This document shows, piece after piece, positions 13,687-21,345 of a DNA stretch of 64,000 bases; the first letter of the stretch is position 1, and each line of letters begins with the position of its first letter. Where the stretch lies: assembly GCA_963732875.1 (NCBI GenBank), contig CAVTBD010000002.1:1364001-1428000 (forward strand). Direction: 5' to 3'. The stretch is from WHSO01 sp963732875. Lineage in GTDB: Bacteria > Pseudomonadota > Alphaproteobacteria > SMXQ01. The notes below the pieces were generated by a model. That model ran no database searches. It had not been told where the DNA came from and was given only the letters and a program-made list of their open reading frames with translations. Made by a program: the position numbers and the translations under genes.

Positions 13687-13799
13687 ATCCTTATCCGGAC
13701 AAGCCGACCAAGGACATAACCCCCTGCTCCCTGTCAGCATCCTGTCGCGCGAAGGTGGTTTCCTCGGCGCGGCCAAGGGCCTAGACTAAATCGCTTACA

Positions 13800-13916
13800 T
13801 CGTCATTCCCGCGCACGCGGGAATCCACGCTCATCAGCAACATGGGCCCCCGGGCGCGCCCAACTGGCGCGCAAATCAAAGAGAGCGGGCGTTCGCCCGC
13901 GGGCGCGGGGGTGACG
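13800..13916. repeat. MITE-like repeat, copy 2
   Basis: Same termini (CGTCATTCCCGCGC at the start, GCGCGGGGGTGACG at the end) and the same core as copy 1, in the same orientation. The core differs from copy 1 by about one base (GGGCGGTCGCCC against GGGCGTTCGCCC). The two copies and the 113 bp between them fill the space between the kinase and the DoxX-like gene. Confidence 0.75.
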
Positions 13917-13971
13917 GTTCAAGGTAAAGGTAAAAGCAAACCGAGCCTAACATTCCGCTGCCGCGTTCCGG

Positions 13972-14514
13972 GTGGCCGGCAACAACAATAACAGCGAAGA
14001 AAAAGAGGTGACGACATGCCCCAGTCCGAGTTGCGACCGTTTGATCGTGTTGTTCTTCCGCATCGCCATGGGTTGGACCTTCCTCTACGCCGCGAGCCAC
14101 CAGCTCGCCGACCCAAACTGGAGCGCCGCGTCGTTCCTGGCCCATACCAAGACCTTCCACAACTTCTTCGCGTGGTTCACCACGCCCAAAGTGCTGCCGG
14201 TCACCAACTTCCTGGTGGAATGGGGCCACCTGCTGATCGGCCTGTCGCTGATCGCGGGCCTCGCGGTGCGCGCGAGCGCGCCGTTCGGCGCATTGCTGAT
14301 GGTGGTCTACTACCTCGCCCACCTCGACTTCCCCTACGTCGACAACACGCAGAACTACATCATGGAGTTCCACCTGGTCTACGCGGTGGTGCTGGTGGTC
14401 CTCATCCGGGCGCGCGCCGGCCACGTGTTCGGCCTCGACGCGGTCGCGGCGAAGATGGCCGCGGTCAAGCGCTCGCCCGTGGCTGCTCAAGATGGTGAGC
14501 TAGGGCGATGGTAG
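13972..14514 (+). CDS. DoxX family membrane protein
   Basis: 180 residues from the first GTG. A second GTG about 36 bases downstream, preceded by AAAAAGAGG, gives a more natural 168-residue protein and may be the real start. Four hydrophobic segments are visible (LIVLFFRIAMGWTFLYAAS, FLVEWGHLLIGLSLIAGL, ASAPFGALLMVVYYLAHL, FHLVYAVVLVVLIRA), as in the DoxX/terminal quinol oxidase small-subunit-like family. The motif RIAMGWTFLYA at the N-terminus is typical. Function in most members is unproven; some act in redox or oxidative-stress complexes. It stands alone downstream of the repeat pair. Confidence 0.78.
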   Translation: MAGNNNNSEEKEVTTCPSPSCDRLIVLFFRIAMGWTFLYAASHQLADPNWSAASFLAHTKTFHNFFAWFTTPKVLPVTNFLVEWGHLLIGLSLIAGLAVRASAPFGALLMVVYYLAHLDFPYVDNTQNYIMEFHLVYAVVLVVLIRARAGHVFGLDAVAAKMAAVKRSPVAAQDGELGRW

Positions 14515-14523
14515 CCTCAATCT

Positions 14524-14603
14524 CGTCATCGCCCCGGCTTTCTGCGGGCATCCACGGGCAATTCGCGCGGCCCTGGATGCCCCGGACAAGCCGGGGCATG
14601 ACG
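14524..14603. repeat. Dispersed palindromic repeat (CGTCAT...CATGACG type)
   Basis: Begins CGTCATCGCCCCGGC and ends GCCGGGGCATGACG. The right half (GGATGCCCCGGACAAGCCGG) recurs at 20528-20607 and, more loosely, at 21239-21298. Confidence 0.65.
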
Positions 14604-14681
14604 AAGAAAAAGGAAAAGGGGGTGCCGGCATGACACGCGGGCACCCCCGGCTTCCGGGCTGACGCGCCGCCCCCCTACTCC

Positions 14682-15803
14682 TTACTTCTTCGACTTCTTC
14701 TTTTTCTTCTTCTTGGCGAAGCGTTTGGTGACGTCGGCGACGCGCGCGACCACGTCGGCCGGCGTCGCGTAGAGCGACGCGATCACCTCGGCGACCTGGG
14801 GCCCGGTATGGGGATCGGGGCTCCTGGTGGCGGCGCTTGGCATCGGCGAGGTAGCCGGGGTCCTTCATGGCCGCGGCGAAGCCCGTGCGCCAGGCCGCGA
14901 CCGCGTCCGGGGCCACGCCCGGGGGCAGCATGTAGGGATACTGGATCTCGTCCGAGGCATTGAAGAACAGCAGCGCCTGGCGGTTGGCCGGGTCCTTGAT
15001 CGCGTCCACCGCCGCCGGTGCCGCCTTGAAGAACGGGTCGTCGGACTTCTTCATCACCACCAGCGGGCGAATGATGTTCTTGGCGATCCAGTCGGGCCGG
15101 GCCGCGCGCAGCGCGCCGATCGACAGGCACCGGCCCTCGACCTCGCCGCGCTCCATGGCCAAGAGCGACGTGCCGCCGTTGTAGCCGGCGATGGTCTTGA
15201 ACCTGCGTGCCGAGGAACCTGTTGAGGAGCTGCGGGATGATGTTGGCGTTGGACGCCGGGCCGGTGGAGCTGAGCGTCACCTGGGTCCGGAGCGCGTCGT
15301 CCAGCGTCTTCGCGGGCGAGGTGTGCCACACCACGCAGGTGGTGACCTCGTCGGCCATGGCGCCGACCCACTGGAACTTGCGCAGGTCGTAGTCGACCTT
15401 GCGCGTGCCGATGAACGGCTCCTTGAGCGGCCCGCCCGGCGTGGTGCCGATATAGGTGCCGTCATGGGGCGCCACGTTGTAGAGGTACTGCACCGCCTGC
15501 AGCCCGCCGCCGCCCGACATGTTCTTGACGATGATGGTGGGCTTGCCCGGCAGGTACTTCGACAGGTAGGGCGTGAAGGTGCGGGCATAGGTGTCGCCGC
15601 CGCCGCCGAGGCCGTTGCCGACCAGCAGCGTCGCGGTCCTGCCCTGGAGCGTGAACTCGGCCCGGGCCGGGGTGGCGGCGAGAACCGCGCCGACGACAAC
15701 GGCGAGCGCGGCCGCGGCAACGGCTTCGGCGGCGTGTGCCGGGACGGCGGAACGCGCATGTGGGGCGCGCGGACGGAACGGGTATGCGGATACGCCTCGT
15801 CAT
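14682..15803 (-). pseudogene. Tripartite tricarboxylate transporter substrate-binding protein (Bug/TctC family), three frame breaks
   Basis: Read across frames this is a complete periplasmic Bug/TctC-type binding protein. It has an ATG at 15803 with GGGAGG seven bases upstream, a signal peptide ending AATPARAEF, the ligand-binding segment VGNGLGGGGDTYARTF, the segment KPTIIVKNMSGGGGLQA, the segment VAPHDGTYIGTTPGG, and a C-terminal tail that is nearly all lysine. The breaks lie near 15760 (CCCC run), 15202 (CC) and 14815-14822 (CCCC run). Each is repaired by dropping one base. Such proteins deliver organic acids to TctAB permeases, but no tctA or tctB is present. Three breaks favour decay, although systematic base-calling error is also possible. 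Confidence 0.8.
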
Positions 15804-16095
15804 CGAAGACCTCCCGGGGAATTGTTCGTTGCGATGCTGTACGGGACGGGACGCGGGACGCGCAGGCCCGGCGTGCGTGCGGGCGCCGGTTTTCTTATCG
15901 TTATGAACGGGAGTATGGCGCCGGGCTGGGGAATGGAGCAAGCGGCACAACCTTGCTTGCAAAAGCCCGATGATCTGCTTATGGGGGATATTCACCTTTG
16001 TTCCCATTATTGCTGCTAGTGGGGCGCTGTCGCAGCGATGTCGCGTGACAGTCCCTTGAGCCCATCGGAAATCTGTCTATATCGCCCACCGGACT

Positions 16096-16602
16096 TCAAC
16101 CACGAACCAGCCGATCCGATCTCTGGTGTTCGGTGACATCCATCGCAGCCTTCTTCGAGACCGAACTGTCATGCGCGGCATAGTTCCGGAGCGCGGCAAG
16201 GCGGTCAAGGGCGGGCCGGAACCGTCGATCCTTGACCGTATCCACGAGCCAATGATCCTTCGGCAGATATTTCCCTAAGGTCGAGATAAGGCCATCGCGG
16301 CCCTTGAAATCGAAAAATCCGTTTCCGACGATCAAGTATTCGCAGACATTCACGGACAGGTGCCTCGGGAAGTCGATATTGGTTCTTTTCGAAAGGGTTT
16401 CCGTGTCGTTGTTGATGAGCGCCACGAGGCAATTGAGCATCAGGTCCTCGAAGTCCCGGTATAGGCGGATAACAGCGTATTCATAGCACCATGACACGTC
16501 ATGTTCGCCCAGCGCGCCGGAAACGCGCGTGCAGAATTCATCGATTGAATTGGCTTTCACCTGAAACTCTTCTACCGCTTTTCTGATGCTTTTCTTTCGC
16601 AT
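16096..16602 (-). CDS. HEPN-like protein with RNxxxH motif
   Basis: 168 residues, start MRKKSIRKAVEEFQVKANS at 16602 with a G-rich ribosome site (GGGGGCGGC). The C-terminal part contains LAALRNYAAHDSSVSKKA, whose RNYAAH matches the RNxxxH (Rx4-6H) catalytic motif of HEPN ribonucleases. The rest is predominantly helical, as HEPN domains are. HEPN proteins serve as toxins, abortive-infection effectors and CRISPR-associated RNases. Codon use is less GC-rich than the flanking core genes. It follows a winged-helix-like gene by 11 bases, so the two form an operon. The family below HEPN level cannot be fixed by eye; it may equally be a non-catalytic HEPN scaffold. Confidence 0.55.
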   Translation of the reverse strand: MRKKSIRKAVEEFQVKANSIDEFCTRVSGALGEHDVSWCYEYAVIRLYRDFEDLMLNCLVALINNDTETLSKRTNIDFPRHLSVNVCEYLIVGNGFFDFKGRDGLISTLGKYLPKDHWLVDTVKDRRFRPALDRLAALRNYAAHDSSVSKKAAMDVTEHQRSDRLVRG

Positions 16603-16613
16603 GCCGCCCCCGA

Positions 16614-17009
16614 TTATCGACCTTCCACTGAAAACTGTTCCCGCCCTTGGGCTGTAAGCGTGAATATCAGCGCGCCATTTTCCTCCTCCGCGCGGGTCAG
16701 GTGGGTGCGGTACAACGCCTTGATCAGTCCCTTGTCCGGGCGGAGGCTCACGCCATCGGAAAAATCGAACACCGCAGGAAACGATCCTGGCGGCGGAGCA
16801 GCATGCGCGCGACGGGCATACGCAAGGTAGCACCGAACCGCGGCTTGTTTGCGGGGATGGGTCGGGCGTTCGTCTCTGGGACTCGACAGCCACCAGTCCA
16901 GCGAATTGGCGTTCCGCCGATTGGCGTTGACCGACAGCGGCGGGCTGCCCCCGCTGTAGGTCCGATCCATCAGCTCTTCCGCCTCACTCGATGTCATGTC
17001 GATCCGCAT
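16614..17009 (-). CDS. Unknown 131-residue protein, possible winged-helix C-terminus, partner of the HEPN gene
   Basis: Begins MRIDMTSSEAEELMDRTY with GGAGGGG five bases before the ATG. The middle holds a basic stretch (HPRKQAAVRCYLAYARRAH). The C-terminal third (DKGLIKALYRTHLTRAEEEN to FTLTAQGREQFS) has the spacing of a winged helix: helix, helix, beta-wing and the closing TxxGRE turn seen in MarR/PadR-type regulators. That comparison is by eye only. Encoded directly upstream of the HEPN-like gene and adjacent to a tRNA-Val gene. It may be the regulator or antitoxin of the pair. I recognise no named family. Confidence 0.5.
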   Translation of the reverse strand: MRIDMTSSEAEELMDRTYSGGSPPLSVNANRRNANSLDWWLSSPRDERPTHPRKQAAVRCYLAYARRAHAAPPPGSFPAVFDFSDGVSLRPDKGLIKALYRTHLTRAEEENGALIFTLTAQGREQFSVEGR

Positions 17010-17114
17010 TCCGCCCCTCCGGCCAGGTGCTCGATGAATCCGTCGGCCGACATCAACAGGGCGCCAACGTACTCGACAGAGTAGATTTCTAAAACATCGG
17101 TGGAAACAAGGAAA

Positions 17115-17189
17115 TGGTGGGCGTGGCTGGGATTGAACCAGCGACCCCTACGATGTCAACGTAGTGCTTTCCCGCTGAGCTACGCGCCC
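17115..17189 (-). tRNA. tRNA-Val(GAC), copy 1
   Basis: 75 nt including encoded CCA, read on the minus strand. The anticodon arm is CTACG-TTGACAT-CGTAG with anticodon GAC; the T-arm is GCTGGTTCAATCCCAGC. Compared with copy 2 it carries a C-A mismatch in the acceptor stem (CGTGG where copy 2 has CGCGG on the plus strand) and a base change in the D-arm, so this copy is less canonical and may be weaker. Confidence 0.93.
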
Positions 17190-17379
17190 TCACCATTTTT
17201 CCGCCGTGCGGCGGCCGGCACCATTCGGGTCCGCCTCGCGGCGGGGCCGCGCTCCGGCGGCCGGGGTCCGCCGGAAGACCGGCGCGCCCGGCCTTCGCAG
17301 CCTGGCGGCTGCTTCGGCGGAGCAGGCCGCGTTATAGCGCATCGGCGTGCGGCGCGCGCAGTTTCGCAGGGGATTTCTC

Positions 17380-17409
17380 TTGTTGGAATCATAGCAGAAT
17401 TGCTATATT
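17380..17409 (+). promoter_or_regulatory. Promoter and palindromic operator of toxin-antitoxin pair 1
   Basis: A -35-like TTGTTG (17380-17385) and a -10-like TATATT (17404-17409) are 18 bases apart. A perfect inverted repeat ATAGCA-GAAT-TGCTAT (17391-17406) lies between them and overlaps the -10, as expected for autorepression by the antitoxin. Confidence 0.6.
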
Positions 17410-17410
17410 C

Positions 17411-17746
17411 ATGGCGTCCATGGACTGGACCGTAGAAACCCTGAATGCGACCGTGGACAAGGAGCTCGAGGCTCTGCCCGCCGATATGCGGGCGCGGTTC
17501 GTGCGCATCGGCGAGTTGATCGCCGCGGTCGGCCTTGAGCGTGTCGGCGCGCCGCACGTCAGGCACCTGACAGGCCCACTTTGGGAAATGCGTATGAAGG
17601 GCAGGGACGGGATATCCCGCGCGCTCTATGTCGCCGTCCAGGACAAGCGTGTCGTCGTGGTGCGGGTCTTCATCAAGAAGACCCGGAAGACGCCCCGACG
17701 GGAAATTGATCTGGCGTTGCAACGCGCCAAGGAGATTCTGGAATGA
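17411..17746 (+). CDS. RelE/HigB-superfamily toxin (phage Gp49-like)
   Basis: 111 residues from the first ATG. The second ATG at 17420 (MDWTVETLNATVDKELEALP) is the likelier start because the predicted -10 box ends one base before 17411. The core GPLWEMRMKGRDGISRALY, then VVVVRVFIKKTRKTPRREID, is the pattern of Gp49-like HigB toxins, which cleave mRNA on the ribosome. The stop overlaps the start of the antitoxin gene by 4 bases. The toxin-first order, the XRE partner and the operator upstream all fit a type II system. Confidence 0.87.
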   Translation: MASMDWTVETLNATVDKELEALPADMRARFVRIGELIAAVGLERVGAPHVRHLTGPLWEMRMKGRDGISRALYVAVQDKRVVVVRVFIKKTRKTPRREIDLALQRAKEILE

Positions 17747-18033
17747 GCAAGGCAAGCGACCTGCACAAGAAGTGGCGCCACGATCCGGCGTACCGGGCAG
17801 CCTATGACAAGCTGGGTCCGGAGTTCGAGCTGGCCCGATCCGTCATCGAGGCCCGCACACGCGCCGGTCTCACACAGGAGCAACTCGCCAAGCGGATGAA
17901 GACAACGCAGTCGGTCATTGCCCGGTTGGAGAGCGGACGTACGCGCCCGTCCACCAAAACGCTGGAGAAGCTCGCCCGCGCGACGGGTACCCGCCTCAGG
18001 ATCAGCTTCGATGCGACCGGAGACGCGGCCTGA
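17743..18033 (+). CDS. XRE-family antitoxin of pair 1
   Basis: 96 residues. The helix-turn-helix spans about residues 40-90: ARTRAGLTQEQLAKRMKTTQ, followed by SVIARLESGRTRPSTKTLEK and LARATGTRLRISF. Its start overlaps the toxin stop (ATGA), so the two are translated together. It should neutralise the toxin and bind the palindrome at 17391-17406. The N-terminal 35 residues (DLHKKWRHDPAYRAAYDKLG) are the usual extension of this family. Confidence 0.9.
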   Translation: MSKASDLHKKWRHDPAYRAAYDKLGPEFELARSVIEARTRAGLTQEQLAKRMKTTQSVIARLESGRTRPSTKTLEKLARATGTRLRISFDATGDAA

Positions 18034-18122
18034 TATGTGGGCGGTCCCGGACCGGGTGTTCGCGCCTACAGCGTCGGCACAAACCTCCGAGAGCGAAACA
18101 GCCTGAAGTCCTTGAAAAGGAA

Positions 18123-18197
18123 TGGTGGGCGCGGCTGGGATTGAACCAGCGACCCCTACGATGTCAACGTAGTGCTCTCCCGCTGAGCTACGCGCCC
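18123..18197 (-). tRNA. tRNA-Val(GAC), copy 2
   Basis: 75 nt with encoded CCA, minus strand, anticodon GAC. All stems pair, including the acceptor GGGCGCG/CGCGCCC. It differs from copy 1 at two positions and has the same orientation. The toxin-antitoxin pair lies between the copies in the opposite direction, so the tRNAs form a direct repeat about 1 kb apart. Confidence 0.95.
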
Positions 18198-18390
18198 TCA
18201 CCGGGGGCTGGTTATAGCCGTTCAGGGGCCATTTGCAAGCCTTTGCGAGCGGCAAAACACGCCGCCCGGACACCCCCGTCCAGCCGCCAAGGCGCTTGCA
18301 AGCCGACCGAAATATCCTCAGATTGATGAAGCTCGCCGACGGGAAAATGCCGCCAGCGGGCTTTTTGGCGACGACGCATGGGAGCGCGAA

Positions 18391-18603
18391 TTGAAACGGT
18401 TTCCTGCCATCCGCCGGTTCACGCTCCTCGCGCCGGCCCGCCCCGCGTTTGCCGCCCCGGTGCCGGGAGCCGGCTCGAATTCCCGGCCTCTCACGGTCGC
18501 GCAAAGCTGACGATCGGTTCCTGCTTTCCACGCCACGCGCCCCGGCCAGAACGACGAGGGGCTGTACGCGAAGCAGGATCCGATCCTGAAACAGGAAGGG
18601 TAA
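18391..18603 (+). pseudogene. Possible small secreted-type frame with one in-frame stop
   Basis: A TTG preceded by GGGAG opens LKRFPAIRRFTLLAPARPAF, signal-like and proline/alanine rich. It meets TGA after 39 codons, then continues in the same frame as GQNDEGLYAKQDPILKQEG to TAA at 18603, six bases before the next ATG. This may be a decayed short gene. Apart from it I see nothing in 18198-18609. Confidence 0.2.
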
Positions 18604-18609
18604 TGAGCG

Positions 18610-19173
18610 ATGTCGGTGGCGAAGAAAGCTTTGATTGCCTGCTTTGTCTTATCGTTTTTCTGCGTTCCTTCGGCATTTGCTCAAACCCGAAACGATCACC
18701 TCATCGTGCCGGGGCACCGCATCGGTCCGGTCTCATTGGGCATGACCACCCAGGATCTCTACCGAACGCTGGGCGAGCCTTCCCAATCGGTCACCGGCAA
18801 TAACGGAAGATGGGCCAGTTACAGCTGGCCCGGTCTCACGGCCTATCTCGATCTTCCCGCGGGCAAGGTATCGACCATCATCGCCTCGAGCGCGCTTTAC
18901 ACTCTCTCGGGCGGCATCAAGGTCGGGGCGTCCGAACTTGCGCTCAGCGCAAATTATCCGAACCCCGCCTCGACGAAGGTAAACAATCCCATGTCGAAGA
19001 GCTTCTGTTACGCATCGGGCATGGGCGTGGACCTGCAGGCGGATGCCAATTATTCCGAAAAAGTTTCCGCCATTCATGTCTGGTCCCCTGGCTGCAGCCT
19101 GTCGGGCACTTATGTCTGTTTCGAATCGGTCGGCGGGAGAATACATCCGCTGCGAGAGTGTCGGCGTCAATAG
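18610..19173 (+). CDS. Secreted protein of unknown function
   Basis: 187 residues with a clear signal peptide (ALIACFVLSFFCVPSAFAQ). The mature part starts with VPGHRIGPVSLGMTTQDLYR, a motif of small exported proteins in which a short helix follows GPVSLGM. Three cysteines lie in the last third. The last 11 residues are odd: removing one base in the run near 19139 would instead give GGEYIRCESVGVN, echoing CFESVGG just before. The true C-terminus is therefore uncertain. It is followed 80 bases later by the cysteine-rich gene. No family recognised. Confidence 0.6.
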   Translation: MSVAKKALIACFVLSFFCVPSAFAQTRNDHLIVPGHRIGPVSLGMTTQDLYRTLGEPSQSVTGNNGRWASYSWPGLTAYLDLPAGKVSTIIASSALYTLSGGIKVGASELALSANYPNPASTKVNNPMSKSFCYASGMGVDLQADANYSEKVSAIHVWSPGCSLSGTYVCFESVGGRIHPLRECRRQ

Positions 19174-19252
19174 CTCGGGCACAAAAGGCCGGACGTTCCG
19201 GCACGAAAAACAATTCCACACCCGTTTCATCCGTCAGCAAAAGGGGATTTCC

Positions 19253-19819
19253 ATGAACGCGCTCGTCAAGGCCGCCATCCAGGCGCTGGCCGCCAAACTC
19301 GGCCCCAAACTCGGCCATTGTCCCAAATGCATGCGGCAATCGTTTCTCGTCATGCTGGTGGCCTGGGGCGTGACCGGCGTGCTCGCTGTTGCGGCGGCCG
19401 GGGTCGGCCTTGCCGGCGCGAGCGCCGTTGCCGCGGGTTGCCTGACGTTGCTGTGGCTCGGCCACGTCGCGGCATTCGCGCTGAGATCGGCCAGAAACGG
19501 AAACGTCCGTAGGGGTATCGGGAACGGCGGGGCCGCCCCTCCGGAGTCTCCGGTCGGGCCGCGCCGTCGCTTCATGCTGGCATTTGTCAGGAGCGCGGCC
19601 TTCGCGGCGACGGCGACGGCCTTTCCCTACGGATCCGTCTTCGCGGCGACGTGCCGCTGTTCGGGATCGACGCCGAAATGTTGCTGGAGCTACGATGCGA
19701 AATATTACGTCTGCGCCCCCCGCGATGCGGTCTGCTGCGGACACCCGAAAAATCCCTGGTTCTGCAACAGCGACCAGAGTTGCAACGGCGACGGCAGCAC
19801 GCGGCCAAAATGCCGGTAA
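19253..19819 (+). CDS. Membrane protein with C-terminal cysteine-rich knot-like domain
   Basis: 188 residues; the ATG at 19253 has AAGGGG six bases upstream. The N-terminus has a CPKCMRQSF motif then two hydrophobic segments (FLVMLVAWGVTGVLAVAAAG, VAAGCLTLLWLGHVAAFAL). A second hydrophobic/Tat-like stretch (RRRFMLAFVRSAAFAATATA) leads to a 55-residue tail with ten cysteines spaced CRC, CC, C, CC, C, C, C and tryptophans before CC and FC. That tail resembles granulin- or knottin-type small disulfide domains and is probably extracytoplasmic. The architecture may represent two proteins fused, or a membrane carrier for a secreted peptide. Function unknown. Confidence 0.6.
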   Translation: MNALVKAAIQALAAKLGPKLGHCPKCMRQSFLVMLVAWGVTGVLAVAAAGVGLAGASAVAAGCLTLLWLGHVAAFALRSARNGNVRRGIGNGGAAPPESPVGPRRRFMLAFVRSAAFAATATAFPYGSVFAATCRCSGSTPKCCWSYDAKYYVCAPRDAVCCGHPKNPWFCNSDQSCNGDGSTRPKCR

Positions 19820-20054
19820 GATTTCCGGCACCGGCGGCGCATTGAGCCACCTCCGGGAAGTTGCCCGACACCCCGGGGAGCGGCTCGGGGAACGACAGCA
19901 GGAAGCAGTATCCGCCCGGCGATCAGAACTGCTTCCGGCCCGGATGACAAGTCCAGTGCATATGTGACGTCTTGTTATCGAAGATGCCGGTTACACGATT
20001 TAAAACAAAGTTCCCATATTCCTGATAGAAAGATTTATCACGAGAATAATCCGA

Positions 20055-20348
20055 CTAGGTAATCGTGTCGGCGCCGAATTTAGCCGGTAGCGGCCCCGCT
20101 GACGACCCGGGTATTACACTACTTCTCGGGCCATTTCCTCCCAGTCTCCATGCTGAAAAGTTCACGACGACGCTGCCTTGCCCCTCGTTCAACGTAATAA
20201 CGGTTGGTCCGGTTTGTGTCCCGAAAGCCGGATCGATTTGCAAGTCGCACACAAGCATCGTCGGATCGGCCAGCGCCGCCGTCCCCGACGTTAGAAGCAC
20301 GGCCATTCCCAAAAGCGCACATCGCACGGCGCTCATGTTCTTGTGCAT
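20055..20348 (-). CDS. Small secreted protein of unknown function
   Basis: 97 residues. GGAGGGG seven bases before the ATG at 20348 supports the start. The signal peptide is AVRCALLGMAVLLTSGTAAL, cleaved near ALADPTM. The mature domain (TMLVCDLQIDPAF, GPTVITLNEGQGSVVVNFSA) looks like a beta-rich exported domain. The protein ends abruptly after GADTIT, so the C-terminus may be truncated. The 235-base gap downstream on its 3' side (19820-20054) shows no gene. Confidence 0.5.
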   Translation of the reverse strand: MHKNMSAVRCALLGMAVLLTSGTAALADPTMLVCDLQIDPAFGTQTGPTVITLNEGQGSVVVNFSAWRLGGNGPRSSVIPGSSAGPLPAKFGADTIT

Positions 20349-20527
20349 TTTTCGCCCCTCCGAGTTTCCCGCACCCCTGATGCGTTCACCATATCAGACA
20401 TCCTGGAAACGCCCGACCCCCTGCTGAAGGAGCCCGGATTACGGCCCCTGGCTTCCGGCTCGCCCGGCCTTCGCAGCCAAGTGGCTGCTTCGGCGGAGCA
20501 GGCCAAGGTGCGCCGCCCTCTTTTCCT

Positions 20528-20607
20528 CGTCATGCTCCGCGAAGCTTGTCCCCGCGCAGGCGGGGAGCGGGCATCCATGGATGCCCCGGACAAGCCGGGG
20601 CATGACG
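20528..20607. repeat. Dispersed palindromic repeat (CGTCATG...CATGACG type)
   Basis: Starts CGTCATGCTCCGCG and ends GCCGGGGCATGACG. The right half is identical to that at 14571-14603. It sits in the 342-base gap between the small secreted gene and cpdR. The gap also contains a near-repeat of GGGGGATGACGAGTTTT just beyond the element. Confidence 0.65.
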
Positions 20608-20690
20608 GCTATGGGGGGATGACGAGTTTTTGTGGGGGATGACGAGTTTTCGTCCGGCCATGACGGCTCCGGTTTGAAGGGACTGCCCCG

Positions 20691-21065
20691 TCAGAACGTC
20701 CCGGTGCGCTCGCGCAGGGCGGCGTGGACGCGGTCCACCAGCTCGCGCAGGTGGAACGGCTTGGACAGCACCTTGGCGCCCGACAGGTCCTGTTCGCGCG
20801 CCTTGAGCGAGACCGCGGCGAAGCCGGTGATGAAGATCACCTTGAGCTCGGGGTGCGCGGCGCGCGCGCGGGCGGCGAGCTGGAAGCCGTCGAGGGACGG
20901 CATCACCACGTCCGCCACCAAGAGGTCGAACTGCACCGTCCTGGCGGCGGCCAGCGCCTCGAGCCCGTCGCCCACCGCGAACACGTCGTGGCCGGCGCGC
21001 TCCAGCGCCTTGGCCAGGAACACCCGCATGGTGGTGTCGTCTTCGGCAAGCAGGATGCGGCTCAC
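20691..21065 (-). CDS. cpdR: CpdR-type single-domain response regulator
   Basis: 124-residue stand-alone receiver. The acidic pair is E8-D9-D10, the phosphoacceptor is D52 in LLVADVVMP, the switch Thr is in VIFITGFAAVSL and the invariant Lys in AKVLSKPFHLREL. FITGFAA and LSKPFHLR are characteristic of CpdR, which in Caulobacter, when unphosphorylated, primes ClpXP for cell-cycle proteolysis under CckA-ChpT control. The start is GTG at 21065. The C-terminus (RERTGTF) lacks the AA-type degron seen in Caulobacter. It is divergent from, and about 570 bases from, the N-formylglutamate amidohydrolase gene. Confidence 0.87.
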   Translation of the reverse strand: MSRILLAEDDTTMRVFLAKALERAGHDVFAVGDGLEALAAARTVQFDLLVADVVMPSLDGFQLAARARAAHPELKVIFITGFAAVSLKAREQDLSGAKVLSKPFHLRELVDRVHAALRERTGTF

Positions 21066-21238
21066 GGCAGGGGGTCCTCTCGGGCGGGGCGGCGGATCGG
21101 GCGCTTGTCAGGTGGCCGGGCGCCCATGATCGCCGGATAGGGTTGCCGAAGGGTAAATCGCCGGCGCGGGCGGAGCAAGGCGGGAGGGGACGAAAAGGCC
21201 CCGCTCCGGCTTGCACATCCCCGTAACACTCTCTCTCT

Positions 21239-21298
21239 CGTCATGGCCCGACTTGTTCGGGCCATCCATGGATGCCCCGCATAAAGCGGGGCATGACG
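21239..21298. repeat. Dispersed palindromic repeat, short form
   Basis: Starts CGTCATGGCCCGA and ends AAGCGGGGCATGACG, with the shared internal GGATGCCCCG. Together with 14524-14603, 20528-20607 and the half-unit at 22605-22635 it forms one family concentrated between 14 and 23 kb. Confidence 0.65.
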
Positions 21299-21345
21299 GT
21301 TTTGCTTGTAGCGGCGAGACGGGAGGGGGTGACAAGGCAGTGTAG

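Noticed and set aside
17115..18197. The tRNA pair as attachment sites of a full integrated element.
   Set aside because: Only 1 kb lies between them, with no integrase, and both copies are whole tRNA genes rather than a tRNA plus a 3' fragment.
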